Positions 35,152-44,127 of a DNA stretch of 64,000 nt are shown here, one piece after another. Every line of letters begins with the position of its first letter. The first letter of the stretch is position 1. Both the position numbers and the translations under genes were made by a program. Under the pieces are notes generated by a model, which had not been told where the DNA came from, made no database searches, and worked only from the letters and a program-made list of their open reading frames with translations. The stretch is from assembly GCF_031583145.1 (NCBI RefSeq), contig NZ_CP134050.1:5597501-5661500 (forward strand). Reading direction: 5' to 3'. This DNA comes from Brevibacillus brevis (GTDB taxonomy: Bacteria; Bacillota; Bacilli; Brevibacillales; Brevibacillaceae).

Positions 35152-36407
35152 TGCTTGATCGCATCCTTTTCATCCAAGATCTTGATGTCCGTCTTCATGT
35201 TCTCATGCAGGACACCTTCGTTTACTTGTGCGTATACTTTGGTCGGCAGACCCCACAGCTTGATGAAGCCGAGTGCCGCTTTGTGGTCGAACTGGTCTCC
35301 TGCGTTGTAAGTCGCCAGCTCGTGGCTGTACAGGGAGGAAGCGGATTTGCGTCCTACTACGATCGCATGGCCTTTGTGCAGCTTCACGCGAACGACACCT
35401 GTTACATGTTTTTGCGTTTCTTCAATGAACGCCTGCACGGCATTGCGGATCGGCGAGTACCAGAGGCCTTCGTAGATCACTTGCGCCATTTTTTGTTCCA
35501 CGATCGGTTTGAATGCGGCCACTTCGCGAGGCTGTGTCAGGAACTCCAGCTCGCGGTGCGCGAGAATCAAGGTCGTTGCCGCAGGTGTCTCGTATACTTC
35601 GCGGGATTTGATGCCCACCAGGCGGTTTTCGACGTGGTCGATGCGCCCTACGCCGTGGTTCCCTGCGATCTTGTTCAGCTTCAGGATCAGCTCGGACAAC
35701 GGGAGCTCTTCTCCGTTCAGCGCGGTCGGTTTGCCCTGTACGAATGTGATTTCGATTTCTTCCGGCTCTTCAGGCGCATCCGCGATGGATTTCGTCAGAT
35801 CGTACGCACCTTCCGGAGGAGCTGCCCACGGATCTTCCAGCACGCCGCACTCGCAGCTTCTGCCCCACAGGTTTTGGTCGATGCTGTACGGATTGTCCAG
35901 GTCGATCGGGATCGGAATGTTGTTCTTTTTCGCATATTCGATCTCTTCGTCGCGAGTCCAGCCCCACTCGCGCACCGGAGCCACGATTTTGATAGTTGGA
36001 TTCAATGCCGTAAAGGATACGTCAAAGCGCACTTGGTCGTTTCCTTTTCCGGTGCATCCGTGTGCCACTGCTACCGCGCCTTCCTTCTCCGCGATCTCGA
36101 CCAGCACGCGGGAGATCAGATAGCGGGACAGTGCGGATACCAGCGGATATTTGCCTTCGTACATGGCATTGGCTTTCAGTGCCGGCAGTACGAATTCTTC
36201 CGCGAACGCTTCTTTCGCGTCCACCACGATCGATTTCAACGCACCGACCTGCAGCGCTTTTTTCTGCACGAAGTCCAGGTCTTTCCCTTCCCCAACATCC
36301 AGTGCTACTGCAATGACATCGAAGTTGTATGTTTCCTGGAGCCATTTAATTGCTACGGATGTATCTAAGCCGCCCGAATAGGCCAACACAATTTTATCTT
36401 TTGCCAT
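35148..36407 (-). CDS. argG: argininosuccinate synthase
   Basis: 419 aa. Joins citrulline and aspartate using ATP. The PP-loop LAYSGGLDTSV is at residues 8-18; further motifs are HGCTGKGNDQVRF and PIRNAVQAF. First gene of argGH, directly behind an ARG-box-covered promoter. Confidence 0.98.
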   Translation of the reverse strand: MAKDKIVLAYSGGLDTSVAIKWLQETYNFDVIAVALDVGEGKDLDFVQKKALQVGALKSIVVDAKEAFAEEFVLPALKANAMYEGKYPLVSALSRYLISRVLVEIAEKEGAVAVAHGCTGKGNDQVRFDVSFTALNPTIKIVAPVREWGWTRDEEIEYAKKNNIPIPIDLDNPYSIDQNLWGRSCECGVLEDPWAAPPEGAYDLTKSIADAPEEPEEIEITFVQGKPTALNGEELPLSELILKLNKIAGNHGVGRIDHVENRLVGIKSREVYETPAATTLILAHRELEFLTQPREVAAFKPIVEQKMAQVIYEGLWYSPIRNAVQAFIEETQKHVTGVVRVKLHKGHAIVVGRKSASSLYSHELATYNAGDQFDHKAALGFIKLWGLPTKVYAQVNEGVLHENMKTDIKILDEKDAIKQ

Positions 36408-36443
36408 CGTTCTTTCTCTCCTTGTTCCGAAGATTTATTCATG

Positions 36444-36478
36444 TGAGTAATTATACAAATAAACTTATAAAAATACAA
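36444..36478 (-). promoter_or_regulatory. argG promoter with double ARG box
   Basis: Minus-strand TTGTAT (36473-36478), 17-bp spacer, TATAAT (36450-36455). ARG-box-like 14-mers lie over both elements: TGAGTAATTATACA at 36444-36457 on the -10 and CTTATAAAAATACA at 36464-36477 on the -35, with centres 20 bp apart. ArgR (AhrC) repression is the expected control. Confidence 0.8.
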
Positions 36479-36503
36479 CCACTTTTCTTCGTCCCTGCTC
36501 CCA

Positions 36504-36543
36504 GAAAAACAGGAAGAGTGAGGAGCCATACGCCCTCACTCTT
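36504..36543 (-). terminator. terminator after DUF4760-like gene
   Basis: Stem AAGAGTGAGG/CCTCACTCTT with a 10-base loop; the minus strand continues CCTGTTTTTC. One arm covers the last codons of the gene and its stop. Confidence 0.7.
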
Positions 36544-36967
36544 GATTTGCATAGGATACTTGCGGAACGTGTTCCGCTCCCTTGTGCTTGCGGATCCATT
36601 CAAGCTCCGCTCTTGCCAGACGCTCGAAGTTTTCCGCGATATGAATATCGCCCTCCGCTCTCCATGAAGCGATGATCGGGTACATCGGGTCGAAAAACCC
36701 GTTCACGTACCACATGTCAAAAAGCAGATCCGGATGAACGAGGCCGTTTTTATGCAAAACACCCACCATCTCAAAAAAGCCATACAAGGTCACAAACGAT
36801 TGGAAGCCCTCACTCCCGCGGGGGAATTGCCGCCAAAAGCTTTCCGGCTGCAGCGGTTCGCCTGCCAGCTCGGTCCTGAACCACGCTTTGGCTGCCCGCA
36901 TGCGCTCCGATTCAAACTGGTCGTAAAGCTTGAGAATGATGTCAGCATCCTGATAGGTCGGAATCAT
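36536..36967 (-). CDS. small soluble protein, DUF4760-like
   Basis: 143 aa, mostly helical, with no signal peptide or clear transmembrane segment. The opening IPTYQDADIILKLYD and the central FFEMVGVLHKNGLVHPDLLFDMW resemble small uncharacterised Bacillales proteins of the DUF4760 type; that assignment is from memory and tentative. ATG 36967 follows AAGGGGTGA; the upstream in-frame ATG at 36997 lacks a ribosome-binding site. Divergent from the phosphatase gene. Confidence 0.65.
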   Translation of the reverse strand: MIPTYQDADIILKLYDQFESERMRAAKAWFRTELAGEPLQPESFWRQFPRGSEGFQSFVTLYGFFEMVGVLHKNGLVHPDLLFDMWYVNGFFDPMYPIIASWRAEGDIHIAENFERLARAELEWIRKHKGAEHVPQVSYANQE

Positions 36968-37086
36968 TTCCGGTTCACCCCTTGAAAAATATTCCATCTT
37001 CCTTCAGTATGTCTGTATTGGGGACAAGACGCAAGCGAACAGAAAGCGGTTCCCCTTCATTTCCCATCACTTCGAAGGAGGCTGCC

Positions 37087-37626
37087 ATGAAGCAAATCTA
37101 TCTCGTCCGTCACTGTCAGGCGACCGGCCAGGAGTCTGACGCCCCTCTCACGCCGTCTGGAAAAAGGCAGGCGGAACAGCTCGCCGAGTTTTTCCGCGAC
37201 CGCCCGATTGACCGAATCCTCTCCAGCCCTTTCCTGCGAGCCGTAGACACCGTCACGCCACTTGCCGGGCAGCGCGGGTTGTCCATCGAACAGGACGAAC
37301 GCCTGGTCGAGCGCGTCCTTTCTGCTCAGCCGATGACGGATTGGTATGAACGCCTGCGGGCCACTTTCGACGATCTTACCTTGCAGTACGAAGGGGGAGA
37401 ATCCAGCCGGACCGCTATGGATCGTGTAAACTTATTGCTGGCGGAGGTGCTTGAAAGCGAGCACAGGCATATTCTGCTCGTCTCCCACGGCTGCTTGCTG
37501 GCGCTTTTGATGAAATCGATTGATGACTGCATCGGATTTGCGGAGTGGGAAGCGCTGAGCAACCCCGATGTCTATCAGCTGACCGTGGCAGACTCCAGCC
37601 GACAGCTGCACCGCATCTGGAAATAG
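37087..37626 (+). CDS. histidine phosphatase (phosphoglycerate mutase-like) family protein
   Basis: 179 aa. Histidine phosphatase fold with catalytic His9 in LVRHCQATGQ, RILSSPFLRAVDT and the second catalytic His in LLVSHG. The usual R-H-G-E motif reads R-H-C-Q, a variant seen in some small family members. The substrate is unknown. Start ATG 37087 follows AAGGAGG; the longer upstream frame is not coding. Confidence 0.87.
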   Translation: MKQIYLVRHCQATGQESDAPLTPSGKRQAEQLAEFFRDRPIDRILSSPFLRAVDTVTPLAGQRGLSIEQDERLVERVLSAQPMTDWYERLRATFDDLTLQYEGGESSRTAMDRVNLLLAEVLESEHRHILLVSHGCLLALLMKSIDDCIGFAEWEALSNPDVYQLTVADSSRQLHRIWK

Positions 37627-37647
37627 AAAGCTCATCCGTGTCAAACC

Positions 37648-37701
37648 AAAAAACAGTTACAGGACGGCACTGTTAGTAAATCGCCTCCTGTAACTGTTTT
37701 T
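37648..37701. terminator. bidirectional terminator overlapping HD-GYP 3' coding end
   Basis: Perfect 16-bp arms AAAAACAGTTACAGGA/TCCTGTAACTGTTTTT flank 21 bases. T runs exist on both strands. The right arm encodes the last residues of the HD-GYP protein on the minus strand. Confidence 0.85.
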
Positions 37702-39007
37702 GGGATTGCGTGTCTTGCCTGATGATGCTTTCCAGTTCCCCACGGGGCAGTCTTTCAATAATTCCGATGAAATGCTGGGCAAGCTCTTCGTCAAATTGCG
37801 TTCCCGACCCGCGCCTGATCTCTTGGAGGGCTTCCTCGACAGGCAGCCCTTTTCGATAAGGGCGATCGGCCACCATCGCATCGAATGCGTCCGAAATCGC
37901 CAAGATTTTGGCCATCAACGGGATTTCGTTGCCAACCAGCCCATCCGGATACCCTTTTCCGTCTATGCGTTCATGGTGGGAGCGAATAGCAGGCAGGAGC
38001 TCGTTAAACATCCCGGCCTGCAAAATGATTTCGTAGCCGATCACCGTATGCTGCTTGATCCTGTCGTATTCCTCCGGCGTCAGTCTGCCCTTCTTATTCA
38101 AAATCTCGTCTTCTATTCCGATCTTGCCGATGTCGTGCAAGATTCCTCCTATGTATATCTCCTCGACTCTTTCCGGTGCCAGCCCGATATCCTTGGCAAT
38201 TTCCCTGCCCCAGTGTGCGACCCGAAGAGAGTGGCCGCTCGTGTATCGGTCACGCGCGTCGATGGAAGCAGCCATCGTAGTCAGGAATCTGTGGTTGAAG
38301 GATTTGACTTCTTCTACTTTTTGTTGGAGCTTATTGAGACTGTCATAGTATTGATGATAAACAAAACTCATGGTGATGAAAGCGCTCATGATCGGGATGA
38401 GAGTGACCAGCCCGTACAATTCCACGAGTCTGGAACCTATGCCGCCCATTACCATGAGCAACAGGTAGGTCAATGTCGTTCCTCTCGCCAATTCCTTAAT
38501 CGTAGGAATCCATTTCACTTTAAAGTAATAGGAAATTCCAAGAGCACAAAGCGACATGTTGACATACCAATAGACAACTGCCAGAATCATGTCGGAAATC
38601 ATCGGGGATATTTCCAAACCGATCATATAGTTCTTGAGAAAATCTACAACCCATATGGTGATCAGGATTTGTCCCACATTGGCTAAAGCCTTAACCGGAT
38701 GAAACCTCACCAGAAACGAAATGATCAGGGTTTCAATCAGAGCGGACCAAACACCAATCCATGCTCCATACAAAATAATCCCCGAACAGATCACGGCATT
38801 GTTCAAGGTGAGTGTCGAATTGAACGTCCGGATCGGAGCAAAAGAGGAGACAACGGTCAATAAAGCATAAGTAATCAGGGCACCCCAATGCTCCCGCGAG
38901 TTCCATTCCCCCATCGAGCTAAAAACGATCAAAAGCCCTAGTACGGTAAAGCCAATTTGTACGATTATTCCTTTCACATGGTTCTGGAAGTTAGTTTTTG
39001 GTAGCAT
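37673..39007 (-). CDS. membrane HD-GYP cyclic-di-GMP phosphodiesterase-like protein
   Basis: 444 aa. About seven hydrophobic helices (10-215) form a MASE-like sensor, then a short coiled coil, then an HD-GYP domain (about 235-430). The HD pair is in ILHDIGKIGI, with SGHSLRVAHWG before it, and the GYP motif in HHERIDGKGYPDG, so it should be catalytically competent. ATG 39007 follows AAGG by eight bases; a GTG at 39022 is the alternative. It overlaps the end of the DUF5317 gene by 17 bp. Cyclic-di-GMP hydrolysis is the family expectation. Confidence 0.88.
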   Translation of the reverse strand: MLPKTNFQNHVKGIIVQIGFTVLGLLIVFSSMGEWNSREHWGALITYALLTVVSSFAPIRTFNSTLTLNNAVICSGIILYGAWIGVWSALIETLIISFLVRFHPVKALANVGQILITIWVVDFLKNYMIGLEISPMISDMILAVVYWYVNMSLCALGISYYFKVKWIPTIKELARGTTLTYLLLMVMGGIGSRLVELYGLVTLIPIMSAFITMSFVYHQYYDSLNKLQQKVEEVKSFNHRFLTTMAASIDARDRYTSGHSLRVAHWGREIAKDIGLAPERVEEIYIGGILHDIGKIGIEDEILNKKGRLTPEEYDRIKQHTVIGYEIILQAGMFNELLPAIRSHHERIDGKGYPDGLVGNEIPLMAKILAISDAFDAMVADRPYRKGLPVEEALQEIRRGSGTQFDEELAQHFIGIIERLPRGELESIIRQDTQSQKQLQEAIY

Positions 39008-39542
39008 AGCTCTTACCTTCACGAAGTTGAATTAGCGAGATAGGTTTGTTCATGAAACGTTGAACAAGCAAAAAAGTCCCCAACATAATAAATATATCAC
39101 CAATACTGATGACACGCGGAATTACGAAAGGCATATAAATAATATCGGTTAAGAAAGGCAGATTTGTAGCTTCTGTCAAAACGCTGTGTTTGAAGTTGGT
39201 CCCTTCAATAATGGGAGTCAAATCATAAGGCGTCTTTTTCGCCTGTTCCAAGTCAATCGGCATTTTCCCTTGGTTCGTCCAAATGGCAAGCGCATTCAAA
39301 AACCAACCTATCATGAAGATTCGGATATCCTCATACTTCCGATTCGACGCCAGAAACAGCAAAATAAATACGTAAGCGATCGAAACAAATATACCTCCGT
39401 AACTCGGAAAAATCGCGGAGAGGATCTGAAGGCCGATGCTGGTGAACAGCAAATACAGCATCCGAAAACTCGGGATCGATTTGATTCTGCCGCCTCTCAA
39501 AAAAGCAACTAGAAAAGAGAAACAGATTACATCGAGTAACAT
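38991..39542 (-). CDS. DUF5317 family membrane protein
   Basis: 183 aa with five hydrophobic segments (about 2-16, 27-45, 48-64, 76-90, 148-162). The motif NQGKMPIDLEQA and the C-terminal SIGDIFIMLGTFLLVQ fit the DUF5317 family found next to HD-GYP proteins in Bacillales and Clostridia. Function unknown. It is translationally coupled to the HD-GYP gene, which suggests a joint signalling unit. Confidence 0.78.
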   Translation of the reverse strand: MLLDVICFSFLVAFLRGGRIKSIPSFRMLYLLFTSIGLQILSAIFPSYGGIFVSIAYVFILLFLASNRKYEDIRIFMIGWFLNALAIWTNQGKMPIDLEQAKKTPYDLTPIIEGTNFKHSVLTEATNLPFLTDIIYMPFVIPRVISIGDIFIMLGTFLLVQRFMNKPISLIQLREGKSYATKN

Positions 39543-39564
39543 TTTTCTGCCTCCAAATCTTAAG

Positions 39565-39597
39565 AAAAAACACCACTTTATTTAAAGCGGTGTTTTT
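39565..39597 (-). terminator. terminator/attenuator between small peptide and DUF5317 gene
   Basis: Arms AAAAACACCACTTTA/TAAAGCGGTGTTTTT with one mismatch; T run on the minus strand. It sits 13 bp past the peptide stop and 23 bp before the DUF5317 start, so it would cut or limit read-through. Confidence 0.75.
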
Positions 39598-39609
39598 ATC
39601 TAGAAAAAA

Positions 39610-39687
39610 TCAACCGAAATTATAATTTGCCGAAGTAGCAGCTACGATTGCAGCAACCATCAAAAATGTAACCACCCATTTTTTCAT
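39610..39687 (-). CDS. 25-residue hydrophobic peptide of unknown function
   Basis: The reading frame is MKKWVVTFLMVAAIVAATSA followed by NYNFG and a stop. A GGGGGG run and AAAGAG precede the ATG. It looks like a signal peptide with almost no mature part: two lysines, a hydrophobic core, an A-T-S-A cleavage-like end and a five-residue tail. It lies ahead of the DUF5317 and HD-GYP genes and behind a tandem repeat. It could be a secreted peptide signal, a leader peptide or a small membrane protein. No homologue is known to me. Confidence 0.5.
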   Translation of the reverse strand: MKKWVVTFLMVAAIVAATSANYNFG

Positions 39688-39710
39688 CTCTTTTTTCCCC
39701 CCCTTAACTA

Positions 39711-39850
39711 TAGTGGAGAAAGCTGGATTCGCTATTGGTTCACCCAGAGGCCAAGCGACCAATTACAGCCCCTGTGCCACTTTCCTTTTCATATGGAAAA
39801 GGGCGGATTCGCTACTGGCTCCATACGGACCAAGCGACCAAATACAGTCC
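39711..39850 (-). repeat. tandem imperfect 60-bp repeat (two copies)
   Basis: Copy A is 39711-39771 and copy B 39792-39850. Both keep GGATTCGCTA, a T/C-TGG core, CCAAGCGACCAA and TACAG, with roughly three quarters of positions alike. On the minus strand TTGGT near one end can pair with ACCAA (copy A) or GCCAG (copy B), and CGCT with AGCG, so an RNA structure is possible. The rest of 39851-39968 is AT-rich and shows nothing else. Confidence 0.7.
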
Positions 39851-39968
39851 GTACTTCTTTGCGACTTTCATACCTATATTTTACACATAAGTGACAAAAT
39901 TCGGCAATCATATATTCATAGTCTATTAGATTTAATTCACAGGTAGTTCCAAAGGACTAGCACTATCC

Positions 39969-40940
39969 TCACACCAGTGCGGCCAGAATGGCTTTCTGAG
40001 CGTGGAGGCGATTCTCCGCCTGGTCAAAGATAAACGAGCGGGCTCCGTCGATTACGCCGGCCGTCACTTCTTCGCCGCGATGTGCAGGCAGGCAGTGCAG
40101 GAACAGGTAGTTTGGATCTGCAAGAGCTACCAGTTCTTCGTTGACCTGATAGTCTGCGAAAGCTTTCAGACGCACCTCGTTTTCAGCTTCAAAGCCCATG
40201 CTGGTCCATACGTCAGTGTAGACCGCATCCGCACCCGCCACTGCTTTTGCCGGGTCGTGCGTCACCATCAGGGCGCCTCCGTTTTGCTGCGCATATTGCT
40301 TCGCTTTCTCAACGATAGCGCTGTCCATTTCATAGCCGGCCGGAGTCGCCACCCGCACGTCCATTCCGAGCAAAACAGCCGCCAGTACCAGTGAATTGGC
40401 TACGTTGTTTCCGTCGCCGACGTATGCCAGCTTGATTCCTTTCAGCTTCCCTTTGTGCTCCCAGATCGTCAGCATGTCAGCCAAGGCCTGGCAAGGATGA
40501 TACAGGTCGGTCAAGCCGTTGATGATCGGGATGGTGGCGTGCTCCGCCAGCTCTTCCACATACGAGTGCGAGAACGTGCGGATCATGATCGCATCGACGT
40601 AGCGCGAAAGCACCTTGGCCGTATCGCTGATTGGCTCGCCGCGACCGAGCTGCAGCTCTTTCCCGCTGAGGAACATGCCCATGCCGCCCAGCTGATACAT
40701 GCCTACTTCAAAAGAAACACGCGTCCGTGTCGAAGCCTTGTCGAAAATCATGCCAAGCGTTTTGCCTTGCAGAGGCTGGAACGGCTGTCCCAGCTTCTGC
40801 AAATGCTTGACGTGAGCCGCCAGATGCAACAGCTCCATCAATTCTTCCCCGTTGAACTCGTCGATTCTGAGCAGGTCCTTTCCTTTATGCTTGCTGAGCG
40901 GCAAGCTTGGAAAGTGTTCCAATATCTTCACTGGCTGCAT
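39969..40940 (-). CDS. argF: ornithine carbamoyltransferase
   Basis: 323 aa. Forms citrulline from ornithine and carbamoyl phosphate. Carbamoyl-phosphate loop STRTRVSFE, HPCQALADMLT and the ornithine-binding FLHCLPAHRGEEV are intact. ATG 40940 follows GAGGTG by six bases. It begins 56 bp inside the 3' end of carB, in another frame; the next ATG would remove essential sequence. Last gene of carAB-argF. Confidence 0.97.
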   Translation of the reverse strand: MQPVKILEHFPSLPLSKHKGKDLLRIDEFNGEELMELLHLAAHVKHLQKLGQPFQPLQGKTLGMIFDKASTRTRVSFEVGMYQLGGMGMFLSGKELQLGRGEPISDTAKVLSRYVDAIMIRTFSHSYVEELAEHATIPIINGLTDLYHPCQALADMLTIWEHKGKLKGIKLAYVGDGNNVANSLVLAAVLLGMDVRVATPAGYEMDSAIVEKAKQYAQQNGGALMVTHDPAKAVAGADAVYTDVWTSMGFEAENEVRLKAFADYQVNEELVALADPNYLFLHCLPAHRGEEVTAGVIDGARSFIFDQAENRLHAQKAILAALV

Positions 40941-43900
40941 GAGAGCCACCTCTTTTCTCCTGAATGGATTTCACGTACAAATCGAATGTCTCCACCGCCG
41001 AAAACAGCGGCACGCCATGCTGTACCAGGCGTCCGCGAATCGCGAATCCGGTGCGCCCCTGGCGATTTCCGACAGTAGCCGTCACCAGAGCAAATGCCGC
41101 CTTTTCCTTTTGCAGCAGCTCGATCAGCTTGGCTTCGTCCGCAATGACATGGCTGACGGCTACCCCGTTTGCTTGCAGCCATTCGGCTGTGCCAAGCGTC
41201 GCCGCAAGTACAGCCCCCTCTGCTTTCAGCTGCGCCAGCGTCCTGCCCACGCCTCCCTGCTTGTCGGCGTCTTTCAGCGACACGATGACGGTGTGGCCAG
41301 CCTTCCAGTCTCCGTACCATTTGTCTTTGAAAGCGAATGCCTTGCCTGCCGCCTCGGCAAAGGTGCGTCCCAGACCGAGCACTTCGCCGGTCGATTTCAT
41401 TTCCGGCCCCAGCACCGGATCGACTCCGTTCAGCTTCACCGTGGAGAATACCGGCGCTTTGACGACAGCGAACGGGATGTCCGGCAAAAGTCCCGTACGG
41501 TATCCCATGTCCGCCAGCTTCCCGCCCAGCTGCGCCTGAACCGCCAGCTGCACCATCGGAATGCCGGTTACCTTGCTCGTGATCGGAACCGTACGCGATG
41601 CGCGCGGGTTCACTTCCAGCACGTACACGGTGCTGCCGTCGATCACAAACTGAATGTTGATCAGGCCGACCGCGCCCATTTCCTTCGCGATCGCCTCGGT
41701 ATAGCGGGCGATCTTTTGCTTGATTTCGTCGGAGAGACCAGGTGCAGGGAAAAGCGCCACGCTATCCCCGGAGTGAATCCCCGCTTTTTCGACATGCTGG
41801 AAAATGCCTGGAATAATGACGCTCTCACCGTCGCAGACGGCGTCCACTTCCGCTTCCTGGCCCGGCACGTATTTATCCACCAGCAGCGGGAAGAACGATT
41901 TGCTGTCAGGGTGGTTCAGCCATCCGTTGATAGTGGCAGCCAGCTCTGCATGGTCGTGAACGACTGCCATACCCTGGCCTCCAATCACGTAAGACGGACG
42001 CATCAGCACCGGAAAACCGACCTCTTCAGCGATGGCCGTCGCTTCCTCCAGCGAGGATACGCCTTTCCCAGGGATGTGCGGGATGTCCAGCTTGCGCAGC
42101 ATTTCGTAGAAAAGCTCGCGGTCTTCCGCACGCTCGATGGCCGACAGGGACGTGCCCAGCACTTTCAGACCCGCTTTCTCCAGCTTGGCTGCCAGATTGA
42201 TCGCCGTCTGGCCGCCGAATTGCACCATGACCCCTTCCACCTGCTCGCGCTCGGCGATGTGCAGTACGTCTTCCGCGTGAAGCGGTTCAAAATACAAATG
42301 GTCCGCCGTTTCATAGTCCGTACTGACGGTCTCCGGGTTGTTGTTTACGACGACCGCAGCGATGCCGTTCTTTTGCAGCGATTTGGCCGCGTGCACCGAG
42401 CAGTAGTCAAACTCAATCCCTTGCCCGATGCGGATCGGACCGGATCCGAGCACCATGATCTTGCGTCCGGTCAAGGCTTCGACTTCATCGACGCCTTGCC
42501 AGTCGGAGTAGTAATAAGGCGTCTGCGCGTCAAACTCCGCCGCGCATGTGTCCACGATTTTGTACGTCGGCGCAATGCCTGCCTTGTCTCGCATTTGTTT
42601 GATCGCGGCCGCATCCCGACCGGTCAGGGCAGCAATCGTCTCGTCCGCGAATCCGCGGCGCTTCGCTTCGAGGAGCAGCTCAAGCGGCAGATCGCCGCCT
42701 TCGCAGCATGCCAGCTCGAGCTCCAGGTCGACGATTTTGCGGAGACTGCGCAGGAAGAACCGATCGACTCCCGTCAGACTGTGCAGCTCTTCTTCCGTAA
42801 AGCCTTTGCGGATCGCCTCCGCGAACACGAACAGACGGATGTCCGTCGCCTCTTGCAAGGCATGAGACAGCTCCTCGCGCGTCCACGAAGCCAGCTCCGG
42901 CCGGGACAGATGCGTGCAGCCCTGCTCGAGGGAACGCACCGCTTTCAGGAGTCCTGCCTCCAGATTGCGTGCGATGGACATGACTTCGCCGGTCGCCTTC
43001 ATCTGCGTCCCCAGCTTGCGGTCGGCGAGCGGGAACTTGTCAAACGGGAAGCGCGGGATTTTCACTACGACGTAGTCCAGCGACGGCTCGAAGCTCGCGT
43101 ACGTATAGCCGGTGATCGGATTCAGCACCTCGTCCAGCCCGTAGCCAAGTGCCAGCTTGGCCGCGATCCGTGCAATCGGGTAGCCGGTCGCTTTGGATGC
43201 GAGCGCACTGGAACGGCTCACCCGCGGGTTTACCTCAATCAGGACATACCGATCGGAATGCGGGTCAAGCGCGAATTGGATGTTGCAGCCGCCAACGACG
43301 CCCAAGGAACGGATGACCTTGGTCGATACGCTGCGCAGCATTTGGTACTGGCGGTCCGTCAACGTCTGGGAAGGTGCCACGACAATGCTGTCTCCCGTGT
43401 GGATCCCGACCGGGTCCAGGTTTTCCATATTGCAGACGATGATGCAGGTGTCGTTGGCATCCCGCATCACCTCGTATTCGATTTCTTTCCAGCCCTTTAC
43501 GCTGCGCTCGATCAGCACCTGGCCAATCGGGCTGGCTGCGATGCCGCCCGCAGCCACTTTGCGCAAAGTCGGTTCGTCTGCGGCGATGCCGCCTCCTGCG
43601 CCGCCAAGTGTATACGCCGGACGCACGATGACGGGATAGCCGATGGAATTTGCAAACGCGATGGCTTCCTCGACGGATTCGACCGTTTCGCTCTCCGGCA
43701 CAGGCTCGCCGATTCTCTGCATCAGCTGCTTGAACAGCTCGCGGTCTTCTCCGTTTTCGATCGCAGCAAGGGGTGTCCCCAACAGCTCTACGTTGTATTT
43801 TTCCAAAACGCCCGCTTCCGACAGGGCAACCGCCAGATTGAGACCGGTTTGGCCGCCGAGAGTCGGCAACAGGCCGTCCGGGCGTTCCTTGGCGATGATC

Positions 43901-44127
43901 GCTGTCACGGAATCCACGGTGAGCGGCTCCAGGTACACCTTGTCGGCCACCTGTTCATCCGTCATGATCGTGGCCGGATTGTTATTCACCAGGACGACCT
44001 GCACGCCTGCCTCCTTCAAGGAAAGGCAGGCCTGCGCGCCCGCATAGTCAAATTCTGCTGCCTGGCCGATCACGATCGGCCCGGAACCGATAACCAACAC
44101 CTTATGGATGTGAGACAATTTAGGCAT
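40885..44127 (-). CDS. carB: carbamoyl-phosphate synthase, large subunit, arginine-specific
   Basis: 1080 aa. Two homologous ATP-grasp halves and a C-terminal allosteric domain. Seen: KVLVIGSGPIVIGQAAEFDY at the start, its counterpart KIMVLGSGPIRIGQGIEFDY near residue 551, and VEVNPRASRTVPITSKVTG. Linkage to carA, argF and argCBD marks it as the arginine copy; the pyrimidine enzyme would normally sit in the pyr operon. It overlaps carA by eight bases. Confidence 0.97.
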   Translation of the reverse strand: MPKLSHIHKVLVIGSGPIVIGQAAEFDYAGAQACLSLKEAGVQVVLVNNNPATIMTDEQVADKVYLEPLTVDSVTAIIAKERPDGLLPTLGGQTGLNLAVALSEAGVLEKYNVELLGTPLAAIENGEDRELFKQLMQRIGEPVPESETVESVEEAIAFANSIGYPVIVRPAYTLGGAGGGIAADEPTLRKVAAGGIAASPIGQVLIERSVKGWKEIEYEVMRDANDTCIIVCNMENLDPVGIHTGDSIVVAPSQTLTDRQYQMLRSVSTKVIRSLGVVGGCNIQFALDPHSDRYVLIEVNPRVSRSSALASKATGYPIARIAAKLALGYGLDEVLNPITGYTYASFEPSLDYVVVKIPRFPFDKFPLADRKLGTQMKATGEVMSIARNLEAGLLKAVRSLEQGCTHLSRPELASWTREELSHALQEATDIRLFVFAEAIRKGFTEEELHSLTGVDRFFLRSLRKIVDLELELACCEGGDLPLELLLEAKRRGFADETIAALTGRDAAAIKQMRDKAGIAPTYKIVDTCAAEFDAQTPYYYSDWQGVDEVEALTGRKIMVLGSGPIRIGQGIEFDYCSVHAAKSLQKNGIAAVVVNNNPETVSTDYETADHLYFEPLHAEDVLHIAEREQVEGVMVQFGGQTAINLAAKLEKAGLKVLGTSLSAIERAEDRELFYEMLRKLDIPHIPGKGVSSLEEATAIAEEVGFPVLMRPSYVIGGQGMAVVHDHAELAATINGWLNHPDSKSFFPLLVDKYVPGQEAEVDAVCDGESVIIPGIFQHVEKAGIHSGDSVALFPAPGLSDEIKQKIARYTEAIAKEMGAVGLINIQFVIDGSTVYVLEVNPRASRTVPITSKVTGIPMVQLAVQAQLGGKLADMGYRTGLLPDIPFAVVKAPVFSTVKLNGVDPVLGPEMKSTGEVLGLGRTFAEAAGKAFAFKDKWYGDWKAGHTVIVSLKDADKQGGVGRTLAQLKAEGAVLAATLGTAEWLQANGVAVSHVIADEAKLIELLQKEKAAFALVTATVGNRQGRTGFAIRGRLVQHGVPLFSAVETFDLYVKSIQEKRGGSHAASEDIGTLSKLAAQQA

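Noticed and set aside
39711..39850. c-di-GMP riboswitch
   Set aside because: The repeat lacks the GEMM-I core and GNRA-tetraloop sequences, so it is reported only as an unassigned repeat.
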